From positions 62,001-126,000 of the forward strand of contig NZ_JBMGJC010000004.1 of the NCBI RefSeq assembly GCF_048984525.1: DNA of 64,000 bases. The letters are read 5' to 3'. Below, piece by piece: positions 47,587 through 56,994 of the stretch (positions are counted from its first letter, which is position 1; the number at the start of each line of letters is the position of its first letter). Source of the stretch: Syntrophopropionicum propionicicum_A. Its GTDB lineage: Bacteria > Bacillota > Desulfotomaculia > Desulfotomaculales > Pelotomaculaceae. The notes beneath the pieces were generated by a model. It ran no database searches, was not told the DNA's origin, and was given only the letters and a program-made list of their open reading frames with translations. Made by a program: the position numbers and the translations under genes.

Positions 47587-48963
47587 GTGTCTAAAATATC
47601 GGCAAGGGAAATTGCCCTGGAAGTATTAAAGGCGGTTGAAGGTGAAGGCTCGTACGCCAACCTGGCCTTAAACAGGATTATGGAGAAATACCGGCCCGGT
47701 AAGCTTGACCGGGCTTTTGCCACTGAACTTGCTTACGGCGCCCTGCGTTACCTGAAGACAATCGACTGGGTTTTGGGGCAATTTGTAAAACAGCCTTTAA
47801 GCGCTCAGACAGCCCCTGTGCGCAATATACTCAGGCTGGGTGTATACCAGCTGATGTACATGGACAAGGTGCCCGCATCCGCGGCCTGCAACGAAGGGGC
47901 TGAGATGGCGAGAAAACACGGGCATCCGGGCTCGGTGAAATTTGTCAACGGAGTCCTGCGGGGCATCTCCCGCCGGTTATCTGAAATAAAGTTCCCCGGT
48001 CTGGCTGACGACCCTGTCGCGCACATATCAATTAAATATTCACACCCAACCTGGATGGTGGAACGCTGGCTTAGTGAATTCGGCCAGGAAGACACTATAC
48101 TTCTCTGCTCTTCAAATAACATGCCGCCGCCGAATACGGTCCGCGCCAACACTTTAAAGATTACCAGGGACGAACTTATTGAGAGGCTCGTTAAAGAAGG
48201 GCTGGCTGCGAAAGAGACGGACTTCGCTCCCGAAGGAATTGTCATCGAAGGGTTTTTGTCCATAGGTTCGATAACGGCATTTCAGGAAGGCCTGTTCCAG
48301 GTGCAGGACGAGAGCTCAATGCTGGCCGGCAGGGCTCTGACCCCGGAACCTGGCTCAAAGGTTATTGATTCCTGCAGCGCACCGGGGGGCAAAACCACAC
48401 ACCTGGCCCAGCTAATGGAAAACCGCGGTGAAATTATCGCAGTTGACGTCCACCCGCACAAGCTGGACCTGATTAAAGAAAACAGCGGCCGCCTGGGTAT
48501 AAACATTATCCGGGAAATTGCCGGCAACGCCGCCAGGATGCCGGAAAAGCTTTATAACAGCGCTGACTATGTCCTGGTAGACGCCCCGTGTTCCGGTCTG
48601 GGGGTACTGAGACGCCGGCCTGACGCGCGCTGGCGCAAGGAGCCGGGACAAATTGCCGAACTGGTAAAACTGCAGGCGGAGATCCTGGACAGCACATCAC
48701 GATGTGTCAGGGAAGACGGAGTACTGGTTTACAGCACCTGTACCATTACTTCTGAAGAGAACCTGGGCCAGGTGGAGGGCTTCCTGGCCGGACATCCTGA
48801 ATTCGCGCTGGAGGACCTGACGCCCCTGCTTCCCGGGAGCCTGGATGCTGACAGGACCATGGCCCGCGGTTACCTCCAGCTGCTGCCTCACCGCCATGGT
48901 ACGGACGGCTTTTTTATAGCCCGGATGAGAAAAAAAGGGATTGGAAAAGTCAATGGAGAATAA
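47587..48963 (+). CDS. rsmB: 16S rRNA (cytosine967-C5)-methyltransferase
   Basis: RsmB methylates C967 of 16S rRNA. The roughly 458-residue protein begins with a NusB-like RNA-binding domain (about residues 1-140; ALEVLKAVEGEGSYANLALN) and ends in a SAM-dependent RNA methyltransferase. Visible motifs are DSCSAPGGKTTHLAQ (SAM site), YVLVDAPCSGLGVLRRRPD (catalytic-type PC motif) and VYSTCTITSEENLGQV (second catalytic Cys). The GTG start lies behind GGAAAGGGTGGG; an earlier GTG has no site. It overlaps rlmN by 11 bp. Confidence 0.95.
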   Translation: MSKISAREIALEVLKAVEGEGSYANLALNRIMEKYRPGKLDRAFATELAYGALRYLKTIDWVLGQFVKQPLSAQTAPVRNILRLGVYQLMYMDKVPASAACNEGAEMARKHGHPGSVKFVNGVLRGISRRLSEIKFPGLADDPVAHISIKYSHPTWMVERWLSEFGQEDTILLCSSNNMPPPNTVRANTLKITRDELIERLVKEGLAAKETDFAPEGIVIEGFLSIGSITAFQEGLFQVQDESSMLAGRALTPEPGSKVIDSCSAPGGKTTHLAQLMENRGEIIAVDVHPHKLDLIKENSGRLGINIIREIAGNAARMPEKLYNSADYVLVDAPCSGLGVLRRRPDARWRKEPGQIAELVKLQAEILDSTSRCVREDGVLVYSTCTITSEENLGQVEGFLAGHPEFALEDLTPLLPGSLDADRTMARGYLQLLPHRHGTDGFFIARMRKKGIGKVNGE

Positions 48964-50029
48964 ATCAAAAGAGTTTATAGCCCATGATTCAAAATTAAGG
49001 GTAAATTTAAAAGATTTGAGTTGCCCCGAACTGGAGGATTTCATAAAAGGTCTGGGCGTGGAAAAATACCGGACAAAGCAGGTGGCCGAATGGATTTTTA
49101 AAAGAGGGGCCGCCTCATTCCAGGAAATGACTAACCTGTCCAGAGAGTTAAGGGAACGGTTGGATACCGTCGCCCGGATCAGCGCGCCTGAGATCAAGGC
49201 CAGGCTGCAATCAAAACGGGGAGATACTGTGAAATACCTCTTCGGCCTGTCTGACGGCCAGGTTGTAGAGAGTGTTTATATGAAACATGACTATGGGTCC
49301 TCCGCCTGTGTATCAACACAGGTCGGCTGCAGGTACGCCTGCCGTCTCTGCGCTTCGGGCCTGGGCGGCCTGGTGCGCGACCTGAGCGCCGGGGAGATTT
49401 ACGACCAGGTGCTTGGCATAGAGAAGGACAGAGGTGAGAGAATAAGCCACCTGGTGATAATGGGGTCCGGTGAGCCGCTGGATAATTACAGCGCTACACT
49501 TACCTTCATCAAAAATATTGCGGCAACCTATGGTTTAAACATCGGGTACCGCCATATCACGATATCTACCTGCGGGCTGGCGCCGGGTATCAGAAGGCTG
49601 GCTTCGGAAAGGCTTCCCCTCACCCTGGCTGTGTCGCTGCACGCGTCAAACGACAGCCTGCGCGACTACCTGGTCCCTGTTAACAGGAAGTACCCTTTGC
49701 CTGAGCTGATAGCCGCCTGCCGTGAATATGCCCGGGAGACAGGGCGGCGGGTATCGTTTGAGTACGCGCTGATCGCGGGGGTGAATGATTCCGCGGAGCA
49801 CGCGCGGGAGTTGTGCGGGCTGTTGACCGGTTTGTTGTGCCATGTAAACCTTATCCCGGCCAACCCGGTTGTTGAAAGAGGCATAAAGCCGCCGTCAAAA
49901 CAGCAGGTTGAGCTGTTTAAAAACATATTGGAGCGAAATGCGATAACAACAACTGTCCGGCGGGAGTTTGGGGCTGACATAGAAGCGGCCTGCGGGCAGC
50001 TGAGGCGGCGCGTATTAAACGAGACTTGA
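48953..50029 (+). CDS. rlmN: dual-specificity 23S rRNA/tRNA adenine-C2 methyltransferase (radical SAM)
   Basis: RlmN methylates A2503 of 23S rRNA and A37 of some tRNAs, using a radical SAM mechanism and a Cys-bound intermediate. The 358-residue protein has STQVGCRYACRLCASG with the CxxxCxxC cluster (about residues 117-125), MGSGEPLDNY, ISTCGLAPGIRRLA, SLHASNDSLRDYLVPVNRKY and the C-terminal ACGQLR catalytic Cys. The start is placed at the ATG overlapping the end of rsmB. Confidence 0.95.
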   Translation: MENKSKEFIAHDSKLRVNLKDLSCPELEDFIKGLGVEKYRTKQVAEWIFKRGAASFQEMTNLSRELRERLDTVARISAPEIKARLQSKRGDTVKYLFGLSDGQVVESVYMKHDYGSSACVSTQVGCRYACRLCASGLGGLVRDLSAGEIYDQVLGIEKDRGERISHLVIMGSGEPLDNYSATLTFIKNIAATYGLNIGYRHITISTCGLAPGIRRLASERLPLTLAVSLHASNDSLRDYLVPVNRKYPLPELIAACREYARETGRRVSFEYALIAGVNDSAEHARELCGLLTGLLCHVNLIPANPVVERGIKPPSKQQVELFKNILERNAITTTVRREFGADIEAACGQLRRRVLNET

Positions 50030-50051
50030 CACCAATTTGGAGGTGTATAGC

Positions 50052-50813
50052 ATGGGAATGTTCTCTGGATTGGAAGGAAGCCTGGAAAAATATATTGAAG
50101 GTTTCTTTAAGGACAGTTTCAGCGGGCGGGTCCAGCCTGTTGATATTGCAAAGAAACTGGCCAGGGAAATGAGGGACAACAGGCGTGTAAGCATCAGCAA
50201 CATATATGTACCGAATGAGTATACCGTTTTTCTGCACCAGTCCGACTGGGAAAGCATTTCCGCTTTTTCCGGCGCTCTGGCAAGGGAACTGCAGGATTAT
50301 GTTAGCCACAAGGCTGAGGAAAAAAAGTATTCCCTGGCGGGCCGGCCCCTGGTAAAGTTCATTACTGACGACAACATATCCACGGGGAGCATAGTAGTGG
50401 AGTCCTGCTTCAGCGAGGCTCCGCCTGAGGAAGAAAAGAACACTGTGGTACCAGAACCACTGGAACACACACAGCGATTTACACCGGTTAAAGATAGCCC
50501 ACCGCCGGATTCAAAGCCGTTGCAATACGCAAAAATCCGGGTTGACGCCGGGCCAGAGCGCGATAAAATATTTAGCTTAAACAAAGTTACCATGGTTATC
50601 GGGCGCCGTGAAGACTGTGACATCGTACTCAGCGATGACAGCATTTCACGCAGCCATGCCCGCCTTGACCTGCACCGGGGCGTTTATACAATACACGATC
50701 TCGGCAGTACCAACGGCATCCGGGTGAACGGCGAAAAAGTAACATCACGGGCGCTCAAGCCCGGGGACGTGGTTACGCTGGGCACCACAGTATGTACTTT
50801 TAAGGTGGAATAA
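50052..50813 (+). CDS. FhaA-like protein (DUF3662 plus FHA domain)
   Basis: The protein (253 residues) carries an N-terminal DUF3662 domain (about residues 1-120; MFSGLEGSLEKYIEGFFKDS, IYVPNEYTVFLHQSDW) and a C-terminal FHA domain (about 165-250; VIGRREDCDIVLSDDSISRS, DLGSTNGIRVNGEKV) that reads phosphothreonine. In actinobacteria FhaA binds PASTA kinase-phosphorylated MviN and regulates cell-wall synthesis. The ATG lies behind GGAGGTG. It starts the FHA-PP2C-FtsW-PBP-PrkC cluster, which is the known set. Confidence 0.92.
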   Translation: MGMFSGLEGSLEKYIEGFFKDSFSGRVQPVDIAKKLAREMRDNRRVSISNIYVPNEYTVFLHQSDWESISAFSGALARELQDYVSHKAEEKKYSLAGRPLVKFITDDNISTGSIVVESCFSEAPPEEEKNTVVPEPLEHTQRFTPVKDSPPPDSKPLQYAKIRVDAGPERDKIFSLNKVTMVIGRREDCDIVLSDDSISRSHARLDLHRGVYTIHDLGSTNGIRVNGEKVTSRALKPGDVVTLGTTVCTFKVE

Positions 50814-50815
50814 AA

Positions 50816-51307
50816 TTGTCAGCTGTTCTTTTATTAATCCTGCGCTATGCTTTTTTACTGCTGTTAGTAATTTTCATAACCAGGCTGGTTAAATGGATGG
50901 TTAGCGACCTGTTGACGGAACAGGCGCCGCATCCGGTCGGCCAATTGGAAAAGCCTGAAAAAAAGGAAATAAATGAGACTGCCGCAAGCCGGCTTGTAGT
51001 AATAAACAGTTCTTCACCGGATCTTCAGTGCGGCGATACTTTTTTAATAGACAGGGATATTGTGCTGGGCCGGGGCGGTGGGTGCAATATTTTAATCAAG
51101 GATACATTTGCATCCAATCAGCATGCCCGGGTATTTGTGAGAAAAGGGCAGTACTGGTTGGAAGACATGGGAAGTACAAACGGCACTTTCGTAAATGAAG
51201 TACAAGTGAAACAGCCCGTTGTTCTGGCAGATGGAGACAGGATCAGAGTGGGCAGTGTCACTTTTCAGTTTGTGAGGTGGGGGCATGAAATGGGCTTATA
51301 TAACTGA
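50816..51307 (+). CDS. membrane-anchored FHA domain protein (FhaB/FipA-like)
   Basis: The 163-residue protein has an N-terminal membrane helix (about residues 2-24), a linker and an FHA domain (about 65-155; VLGRGGGCNILIKDTFASNQ, DMGSTNGTFVNEV). It should recruit a phosphorylated partner to the membrane near the division machinery, as FipA does with FtsZ and FtsQ in mycobacteria. The TTG start is behind AAGGTGG. Its end overlaps the phosphatase gene by 23 bp. Confidence 0.9.
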   Translation: MSAVLLLILRYAFLLLLVIFITRLVKWMVSDLLTEQAPHPVGQLEKPEKKEINETAASRLVVINSSSPDLQCGDTFLIDRDIVLGRGGGCNILIKDTFASNQHARVFVRKGQYWLEDMGSTNGTFVNEVQVKQPVVLADGDRIRVGSVTFQFVRWGHEMGLYN

Positions 51308-51998
51308 TACCGGTCTGGTAAGGGCTTTAAACGAGGACAGCCTTTACATCTCGCCCGAGGGCAGCTTTTTTGCGGTAGCAGACGGTATGGGCGGGCACCA
51401 GGCAGGGGAAGTCGCCAGTAAAATGGCCCTTCAGTTGTTAAAGCAAGAACTGGACAGGCGCATTAACAGCGGGGAGAAAGCAGACCAGGCCCTGGTTGAA
51501 TCTGTGAAGGAAGCTAACCGCTCGATTTTTGAGATGTCAGCCAGGAATTCACAGTGGCAGGGTATGGGGACTACCGTAACGGCCTGTCTGAAACGAGACG
51601 GAGAAATTCTAATCGGACAGGTGGGCGACAGCCGCGCTTACCTGCTGCGGGGCAAGCGGATTTTTCAGCTGACCGAAGACCACTCACTGGTGCAGGAACT
51701 TGTAAAAAGCGGCAGCATAACAGAGGAAGAGGCTTTCACCCACCCGCAAAAGAATGTCCTGACCAGGGCTGTCGGCACAGGGCCCGTCCTGGAGGTTGAC
51801 CTGTACCGCTATAGTGTGCTTACAGGTGATCTGCTGCTGCTCTGCACAGACGGCCTGACGAGATACATACGCCAGGATGAACTTCTTAGATCAATCAACT
51901 CGTCTCCGGACCTCGATGCGGCGGTAAGGGACCTGCTAAAAAAAGCGACCGCTTCCGGGGGAGCTGACAATATTACGATTATACTTGTTGAATTTTAA
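51285..51998 (+). CDS. prpC: PP2C-family Ser/Thr phosphatase (Stp/PrpC)
   Basis: Reverses the phosphorylations made by the PASTA kinase. The 237-residue protein has the metal motifs VADGMGGHQAGEVASK (about residues 29-44), QVGDSRAYLLRGKRI (about 110-124), TRAVGTG and LCTDGLTRYI (about 180-189). ATG behind GAGGTGGGGG. It is part of the phosphorylation and cell-wall cluster. Confidence 0.94.
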   Translation: MKWAYITDTGLVRALNEDSLYISPEGSFFAVADGMGGHQAGEVASKMALQLLKQELDRRINSGEKADQALVESVKEANRSIFEMSARNSQWQGMGTTVTACLKRDGEILIGQVGDSRAYLLRGKRIFQLTEDHSLVQELVKSGSITEEEAFTHPQKNVLTRAVGTGPVLEVDLYRYSVLTGDLLLLCTDGLTRYIRQDELLRSINSSPDLDAAVRDLLKKATASGGADNITIILVEF

Positions 51999-52065
51999 GC
52001 GGCAGATTGGTTACCCCTCAAAAATGTCGTTTTAAAACGTAAACATTCTAAACGGAGGTTTTTAA

Positions 52066-53379
52066 ATGTCTGCCGGAGTGCATTATGCCGCTCCACATTC
52101 CAAAATCAGGGGATCAGCCGGGGACCGCACAGTTGAAAGGAACCTGCTGTTTCTTGTCGGGTTATATTCACTGGCGGGAATGATGACGCTTTACCTCGGT
52201 GTACCCGGGTCACGCGGCGTCCTCGCAGTACCGGCGGGGCTGTCAGTAGCGGCGGCCTTTTTGGCGGTCCATTATTACTGGAAGCGCAGCGGGTACAGGG
52301 GCGATCGTTTTTTGCTTCCCATCACGGCGGTACTTATCTCGACAGGCCTGGTATTTCTTTTCAGACTGGACCCGGCCTATGGCATGCGTCAATTTATATG
52401 GATTTTAATCGGGCTGGGGACACTTGTCTTGACATCACGCCTGCTTTTGGATTTCCGCTTTCTCGGGGACTACAAATATATATACGCGCTGGTTGGATTA
52501 ATAGCTTTGATACTGCCTATTTTTTTCGGCAAGGTGCAGGGCGGGGCGAAAAGCTGGCTTGATTTTGGTTTTTTCCAGCTGCAGCCATCAGAATTTGTTA
52601 AAATTCTTTTAGTACTGTTCCTGGCCAGCTTTCTTGCTGAAAACAGGGCTGTTTTGACCGCGGGCACCAGGATTCTGGGTTGGATTTCCCTGCCGGGGCC
52701 GCGGGAGTGGGTCCCCCTGGTCGTCATGTGGGGCATATCGCTGCTGCTTTTAGTTTTTCAGCGCGACCTCGGGACCGCCCTGATTTATTATGGCACTTTT
52801 CTGGCCATGGTATATGCGGCCACCGCCAGAATATTTTATGTTCTCTTTGGAATGGGTCTTTTTACGGCCGGTGCTTCGGTAAGTTATTTATTATTTGATC
52901 ATGTGCGGGACAGGGTGACAATATGGCTGAACCCATGGCCGTTTATTGACAATATCGGCTACCAGATTACCCAGTCTCTTTTTGCCATCGCCTCCGGCGG
53001 AGTCCTCGGCGCGGGCTTTGGGCAGGGTTTTCCGGGTTATATACCGCTCGTCCATTCCGATTTTATTTTTTCGGCTATCTGTGAAGAGCTGGGCCTGCTG
53101 GGCGGGGCATGTATTATAATGTTGTTTATGATCTTTGTTTTCAGGGGTATGAAAATAGCCTTAAATGCCAGGGATGACTTTGCGGCTCTGGCGGCTGCCG
53201 GGCTGACGGCCCTCTTTGGCCTGCAGGCCTTTATCATTATTGCCGGGGTGACCAGGCTGCTGCCTTTAACCGGAGTAACACTGCCTTATATCAGCTATGG
53301 CGGCAGCTCTCTGGTCGCAAACTTTATCCTGCTCGGGTTATTGCTTAATATATCACACGAGGCAGACGACAGTATATGA
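52066..53379 (+). CDS. FtsW/RodA/SpoVE family peptidoglycan polymerase
   Basis: A SEDS glycosyltransferase that polymerises lipid II at division or elongation sites. The 437-residue protein has about 10 to 12 membrane helices and the family segments FFGKVQGGAKSWLDFGFFQL, QPSEFVKILLVLFLASFLAE and TGVTLPYISYGGSSLVANFI. ATG behind CGGAGG. It overlaps the PBP gene by 4 bp, and SEDS proteins work in pairs with such class B PBPs. Confidence 0.94.
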   Translation: MSAGVHYAAPHSKIRGSAGDRTVERNLLFLVGLYSLAGMMTLYLGVPGSRGVLAVPAGLSVAAAFLAVHYYWKRSGYRGDRFLLPITAVLISTGLVFLFRLDPAYGMRQFIWILIGLGTLVLTSRLLLDFRFLGDYKYIYALVGLIALILPIFFGKVQGGAKSWLDFGFFQLQPSEFVKILLVLFLASFLAENRAVLTAGTRILGWISLPGPREWVPLVVMWGISLLLLVFQRDLGTALIYYGTFLAMVYAATARIFYVLFGMGLFTAGASVSYLLFDHVRDRVTIWLNPWPFIDNIGYQITQSLFAIASGGVLGAGFGQGFPGYIPLVHSDFIFSAICEELGLLGGACIIMLFMIFVFRGMKIALNARDDFAALAAAGLTALFGLQAFIIIAGVTRLLPLTGVTLPYISYGGSSLVANFILLGLLLNISHEADDSI

Positions 53380-54770
53380 AACAGAACATAAAAAAACTCG
53401 GCATACTGATTATCGGGCTGCTGACTGTGCTGGTGCTTTACCTTTCATACCTCAATGTCGTCAGGGGCTCCGCTATTGCGGCAAACCCTTTTAACCGCCG
53501 CTTTCAGGAATATGAGGCACAGGTCCGGCGGGGTACTATATATGACATCAACGGGGCTGTTTTGGCCAAGACCAATTTAACCGGTGATGAAAATAAACGT
53601 GTTTATCCGAAGGGAAGCGAAACAGCTCATCTTTTGGGATATATCTCGGAGAGGTATGGACGGGCAGGACTTGAATCTGTATGCGACCGCTATCTTTTGG
53701 GGATGGAGGGAGCTGACCGGATCAGGAATTATATTAATAAGCTGCTGGGCAGGGAACAACTGGGCGGCGATGTAACGCTTACTATTGACTCTTACCTGCA
53801 GGGTGTGGCCATGGATTTGCTGGGGGGCCGCCGGGGAGCGGTCGTGCTTCTCGACCCGAGGACCGGCGCTGTGCGAGCGCTGGCTTCCAACCCGAGTTAT
53901 GATCCCAACGAACTGGACGAGCTCTGGCCACAGCTGGTCGAGGACGAAGATTCGCCGCTGCTCAACCGTGCCGCCCAGGGCGCTTACCCGCCGGGCTCAA
54001 CATTTAAAATAGTTACCGCCGCGGGCGCCCTGGCCGCAAAACCGGATGCCGCCCGGAAAACATTTAAATGCCAGGGCTTTATCGAGGTAAACGGATACAG
54101 GCTGAATGACACCTCGGTGCACGGTGAGGTTAATTTTAAAAGGGCCATAGCCGTATCATGCAACTCAACTTTTGCCCAGTTAGGCCTGGACCAGGGCGCG
54201 CAGAACTTCTCCAGGGCGTTTAAGGCTTTCGGCGTCGACCAGGACCCCGGCATCGGCATACCTGTGCGGCCGGGGACGATGGCCGCCGCTGACGCGATGA
54301 TCCCTACCGAGCTTGCCAGCAGCGCTATCGGTCAGGGTGAGGTGCTGGTGAGTCCCCTGCATATGGCCCTGGTGGCTGCGGCTGTTGCCAATAAAGGCGA
54401 GATAATGGGCCCGTACCTGATCGAGACGGTAAAAGATTCCATGGGGGAGGTTTTGCAGCAGGGGTCGGCTCGTCGCTGGCTTAACGCAATGACGCCGGAG
54501 ATATCAGGGACTATTAAGGACGGCATGGTGGACGCGGTAAAATACGGCACCGCCACAGCCGCCGGGGTGGCAGGCGTACAGGTAGCCGGCAAGACAGGTT
54601 CCGCCCAAAACCCGCACGGACAGACCCACGCCTGGTTTATCGGGTTTGCCCCGGCAGACCAGCCAAGGTTAGCCGTAGCTGTCCTGGTGGAAAACGCGGG
54701 GTCCGGCGGCGCGGTGGCCGCTCCCGCGGCTGGACGTCTCTTATCCGCTGCTTTAAACAGAGGGTACTGA
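53376..54770 (+). CDS. pbpA: class B penicillin-binding protein (PbpA-like transpeptidase)
   Basis: Cross-links peptidoglycan strands. The 464-residue protein has an N-terminal membrane anchor (about residues 7-27) and a transpeptidase domain with PPGSTFKIVTA (SxxK), AVSCNSTFAQ (SxN, about residue 258) and VAGKTGSAQNP (KTG, about residue 405). It lacks the long N-terminal dimerisation domain of FtsI and resembles mycobacterial PbpA. Its start overlaps the upstream FtsW/RodA gene. Confidence 0.93.
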   Translation: MKQNIKKLGILIIGLLTVLVLYLSYLNVVRGSAIAANPFNRRFQEYEAQVRRGTIYDINGAVLAKTNLTGDENKRVYPKGSETAHLLGYISERYGRAGLESVCDRYLLGMEGADRIRNYINKLLGREQLGGDVTLTIDSYLQGVAMDLLGGRRGAVVLLDPRTGAVRALASNPSYDPNELDELWPQLVEDEDSPLLNRAAQGAYPPGSTFKIVTAAGALAAKPDAARKTFKCQGFIEVNGYRLNDTSVHGEVNFKRAIAVSCNSTFAQLGLDQGAQNFSRAFKAFGVDQDPGIGIPVRPGTMAAADAMIPTELASSAIGQGEVLVSPLHMALVAAAVANKGEIMGPYLIETVKDSMGEVLQQGSARRWLNAMTPEISGTIKDGMVDAVKYGTATAAGVAGVQVAGKTGSAQNPHGQTHAWFIGFAPADQPRLAVAVLVENAGSGGAVAAPAAGRLLSAALNRGY

Positions 54771-54771
54771 T

Positions 54772-54932
54772 TGGGTCGTGGGTCGTGAGACGTGAGTCGT
54801 GAGAATATACTGCATTTTCTTTGTGGACATTTTATCTGATAAGGCTTTGTGGTCGTGAGTGGTGGGGCATTAGACATGAGAATTGTAGGTGCGGCTTCAG
54901 CCGCACAATGGTCGGATGAATCCGGCCCTGCA
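54772..54932. repeat. repeat unit GTCGTGAG plus GTGCGGCTTCAGCCGCAC hairpin, copy 1
   Basis: GGTCGTGAGACGTGAGTCGT (with its continuation to 54804) matches, inverted, a 30-bp stretch at 61188-61223. A later part has GTGCGGCTTCAGCCGCAC (54889-54906), a perfect hairpin, then GGTCGGAT/ATCCGGCC (54910-54927). The same hairpin recurs at 61893-61910. It is inter-operonic DNA between the PBP and kinase genes. Confidence 0.6.
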
Positions 54933-55131
54933 ACTTTCTGGTTTTCAATATAGCCAATTGTATGAAATGAGATATGTGATAGGCGGGAAGTTTTACTTGC
55001 AGGAAAGAATCTGTATATACAGAATAATTAATAGAATTTAATCCTGGGTTTATCCATTCTAAAATCGCGGTATTCTATCCGGAAACAAAAGGCTTTTTAT
55101 ACTCCTTTGATAACAATAGAGGTGAAAAATA
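54933..55131. other. gap upstream of the PASTA kinase
   Basis: No gene is seen in this 200-bp AT-rich stretch. It holds no obvious structure apart from the AGAGGTG ribosome-binding site of the kinase gene. Confidence 0.5.
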
Positions 55132-56994
55132 TTGATTGGAAAAATTATGGGGAACCGTTATGAACTTCTAAAGCAGCTTGGCGGCGGGGGAATGGCTATT
55201 GTTTACATGGGGCGGGATACCCTGTTAAACCGCCTGGTAACAGTTAAGATGCTCCGCCCTGAATTCACAAGCGATGAAGATTTCGTAAAACGGTTTCGCA
55301 GGGAGGCTCAGGCTGTAGCAAGCCTTTCCCACCCAAACATAGTCAGTATTTATGATGTCGGGCTGGAGGATAACGTACACTACCTGGTGATGGAATATGT
55401 GGAAGGGGATAACCTGAAAAACCAGATCAGGGAACTTGGTGTTATCCCGGTCGACAGGGCGGTCGAGATTGCCCGCCAGGTAAGTGAAGCTCTTCAGCAT
55501 GCTCATGAAAACAATATTGTACACAGGGATATAAAGCCGCAAAATATATTGATCACAAAGGGGGGGCGGGCCAAGCTGACCGACTTTGGCATAGCCAGGG
55601 AAGCGACGACCGCTACTCTTACCCAGACCGACACTATTGTGGGATCGGTGCATTACCTGTCTCCCGAACAGGCGAGAGGCGATACAGCCGATGCCCGGTC
55701 CGATATATATTCACTGGGCATTGTATTGTACGAGATGGTTACCGGAGTCCTCCCGTTCAGGGGAGAAACTCCTATCGGAGTCGCCCTGAAGCATATTCAG
55801 GAAAGCCCGGCCCAACCTTCAAGCCTGAACCCGTCTGTTCCAACAGGGCTTGAAAGGGTAATTAACCGTTGCATGGCAAAAAACCCCACGGACCGCTACC
55901 AGGCGGCAAAGGACATGGCAGCCGACCTTGAGAGGCTGTCAGGTTCGGGGGTTGTCGAGCCAAACCAAGAAGTTGACGAATTTGCCACCAGGGTTATCCC
56001 GACCGTACGGCCTCTACAGGACTCCCGGCCGGCTGTTGAAAACACAACAGCTGTCCGGCAAAAAAGGCCGTTCATATTCTGGGCGGGACTGGTCCTGCTG
56101 GTATTGGTAATTGCCGGCGCCGGCGCTTTCTGGTATTATGTCAACGTTCCGGAAGTAAGCATGCCTGATGTCGCGGGGGAAACAGAGGAGGACGCCAGGG
56201 ATATACTACAGTCACAGGGCATAAAACATATCCAGGTCAACCGCAATGCTCACCCCACTGTCATGCAGGGGATGGTTATTTCACAGGATCCGGAACCCGA
56301 TACAAAGATTAAAGTAACGCGGACCGTAACGCTTTCAGTCAGCCAGGGGCCTGAGCTCCGTGATGTCCCTGATGTAAAAGGCCTTACCTTAAATGATGCC
56401 AGGATCAAGATAAATAAAAACGAATTGAATGTAACAGATCCGGTCCAGGAAAGGACCAGCAACGATGTTCCCGCAGGAGTTGTGATCGATCAGGATCCCA
56501 AACCCGGCTCGAAACTGTCCAGGGGATCCGGAGTGCTGTTATTTGTCAGCAAGGGGCCGCAGCCGGTGAGCCAGCAGGTTCCCAGCCTGATTGGCCTTAC
56601 GGTTGAAAGCGCCAGGGCTGAACTGGACAAACTAAAGCTGAAGCTCGATCCTAACGCGGGCAGGGCCACCAGCGCCGATTATTTTGCCGGCCAGATCATC
56701 AGCCAGAGCCCGGCCAAAGGCACCGAAGTCCAGGAAGGGTCAACCGTGCAGGTAATCCTCAGCAACGGCCCCGGACCGTCGAGGCGGGTAGCCAGGGTCG
56801 AGGCCAATATACCTGATGACAATAGAGATCACGAGCTGAGAATTGTAGTAAAGGACGCCAAAGGGACTAACGATTTTCATGTTGACACTTACTCTTCCGG
56901 AGAAAGAGTGGTTAAAGAAGTGCCCTATTACGGAAATGCTATTATACAAGTATATATAGATAAGAAACTGGCTGGTGAACAGAGTTTTGAATAA
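55132..56994 (+). CDS. prkC: PASTA-domain Ser/Thr protein kinase (PrkC/PknB family)
   Basis: Senses muropeptides or lipid II through PASTA repeats and phosphorylates cell-wall and division proteins. The 620-residue protein has a kinase domain (about residues 11-270; GGGGMAIVYMG, HRDIKPQNILI, KLTDFGIARE), a membrane helix (about 312-334, IFWAGLVLLVLVIAGAGAFW) and three PASTA repeats (about 340-545; VSMPDVAGETEEDARDIL, DVPDVKGLTLNDARIKI, QVPSLIGLTVESARAEL), then an unusual beta-rich tail of about 65 residues. TTG start behind AGAGGTG. Followed by rsgA with a 20-bp overlap. Confidence 0.95.
   Translation: MIGKIMGNRYELLKQLGGGGMAIVYMGRDTLLNRLVTVKMLRPEFTSDEDFVKRFRREAQAVASLSHPNIVSIYDVGLEDNVHYLVMEYVEGDNLKNQIRELGVIPVDRAVEIARQVSEALQHAHENNIVHRDIKPQNILITKGGRAKLTDFGIAREATTATLTQTDTIVGSVHYLSPEQARGDTADARSDIYSLGIVLYEMVTGVLPFRGETPIGVALKHIQESPAQPSSLNPSVPTGLERVINRCMAKNPTDRYQAAKDMAADLERLSGSGVVEPNQEVDEFATRVIPTVRPLQDSRPAVENTTAVRQKRPFIFWAGLVLLVLVIAGAGAFWYYVNVPEVSMPDVAGETEEDARDILQSQGIKHIQVNRNAHPTVMQGMVISQDPEPDTKIKVTRTVTLSVSQGPELRDVPDVKGLTLNDARIKINKNELNVTDPVQERTSNDVPAGVVIDQDPKPGSKLSRGSGVLLFVSKGPQPVSQQVPSLIGLTVESARAELDKLKLKLDPNAGRATSADYFAGQIISQSPAKGTEVQEGSTVQVILSNGPGPSRRVARVEANIPDDNRDHELRIVVKDAKGTNDFHVDTYSSGERVVKEVPYYGNAIIQVYIDKKLAGEQSFE

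Noticed and set aside
54772..54880. GTCGTGAG-type repeats considered as a CRISPR array
   Set aside because: The units are short and irregular with no constant spacer length, no conserved 23-40 bp repeat and no cas genes nearby.
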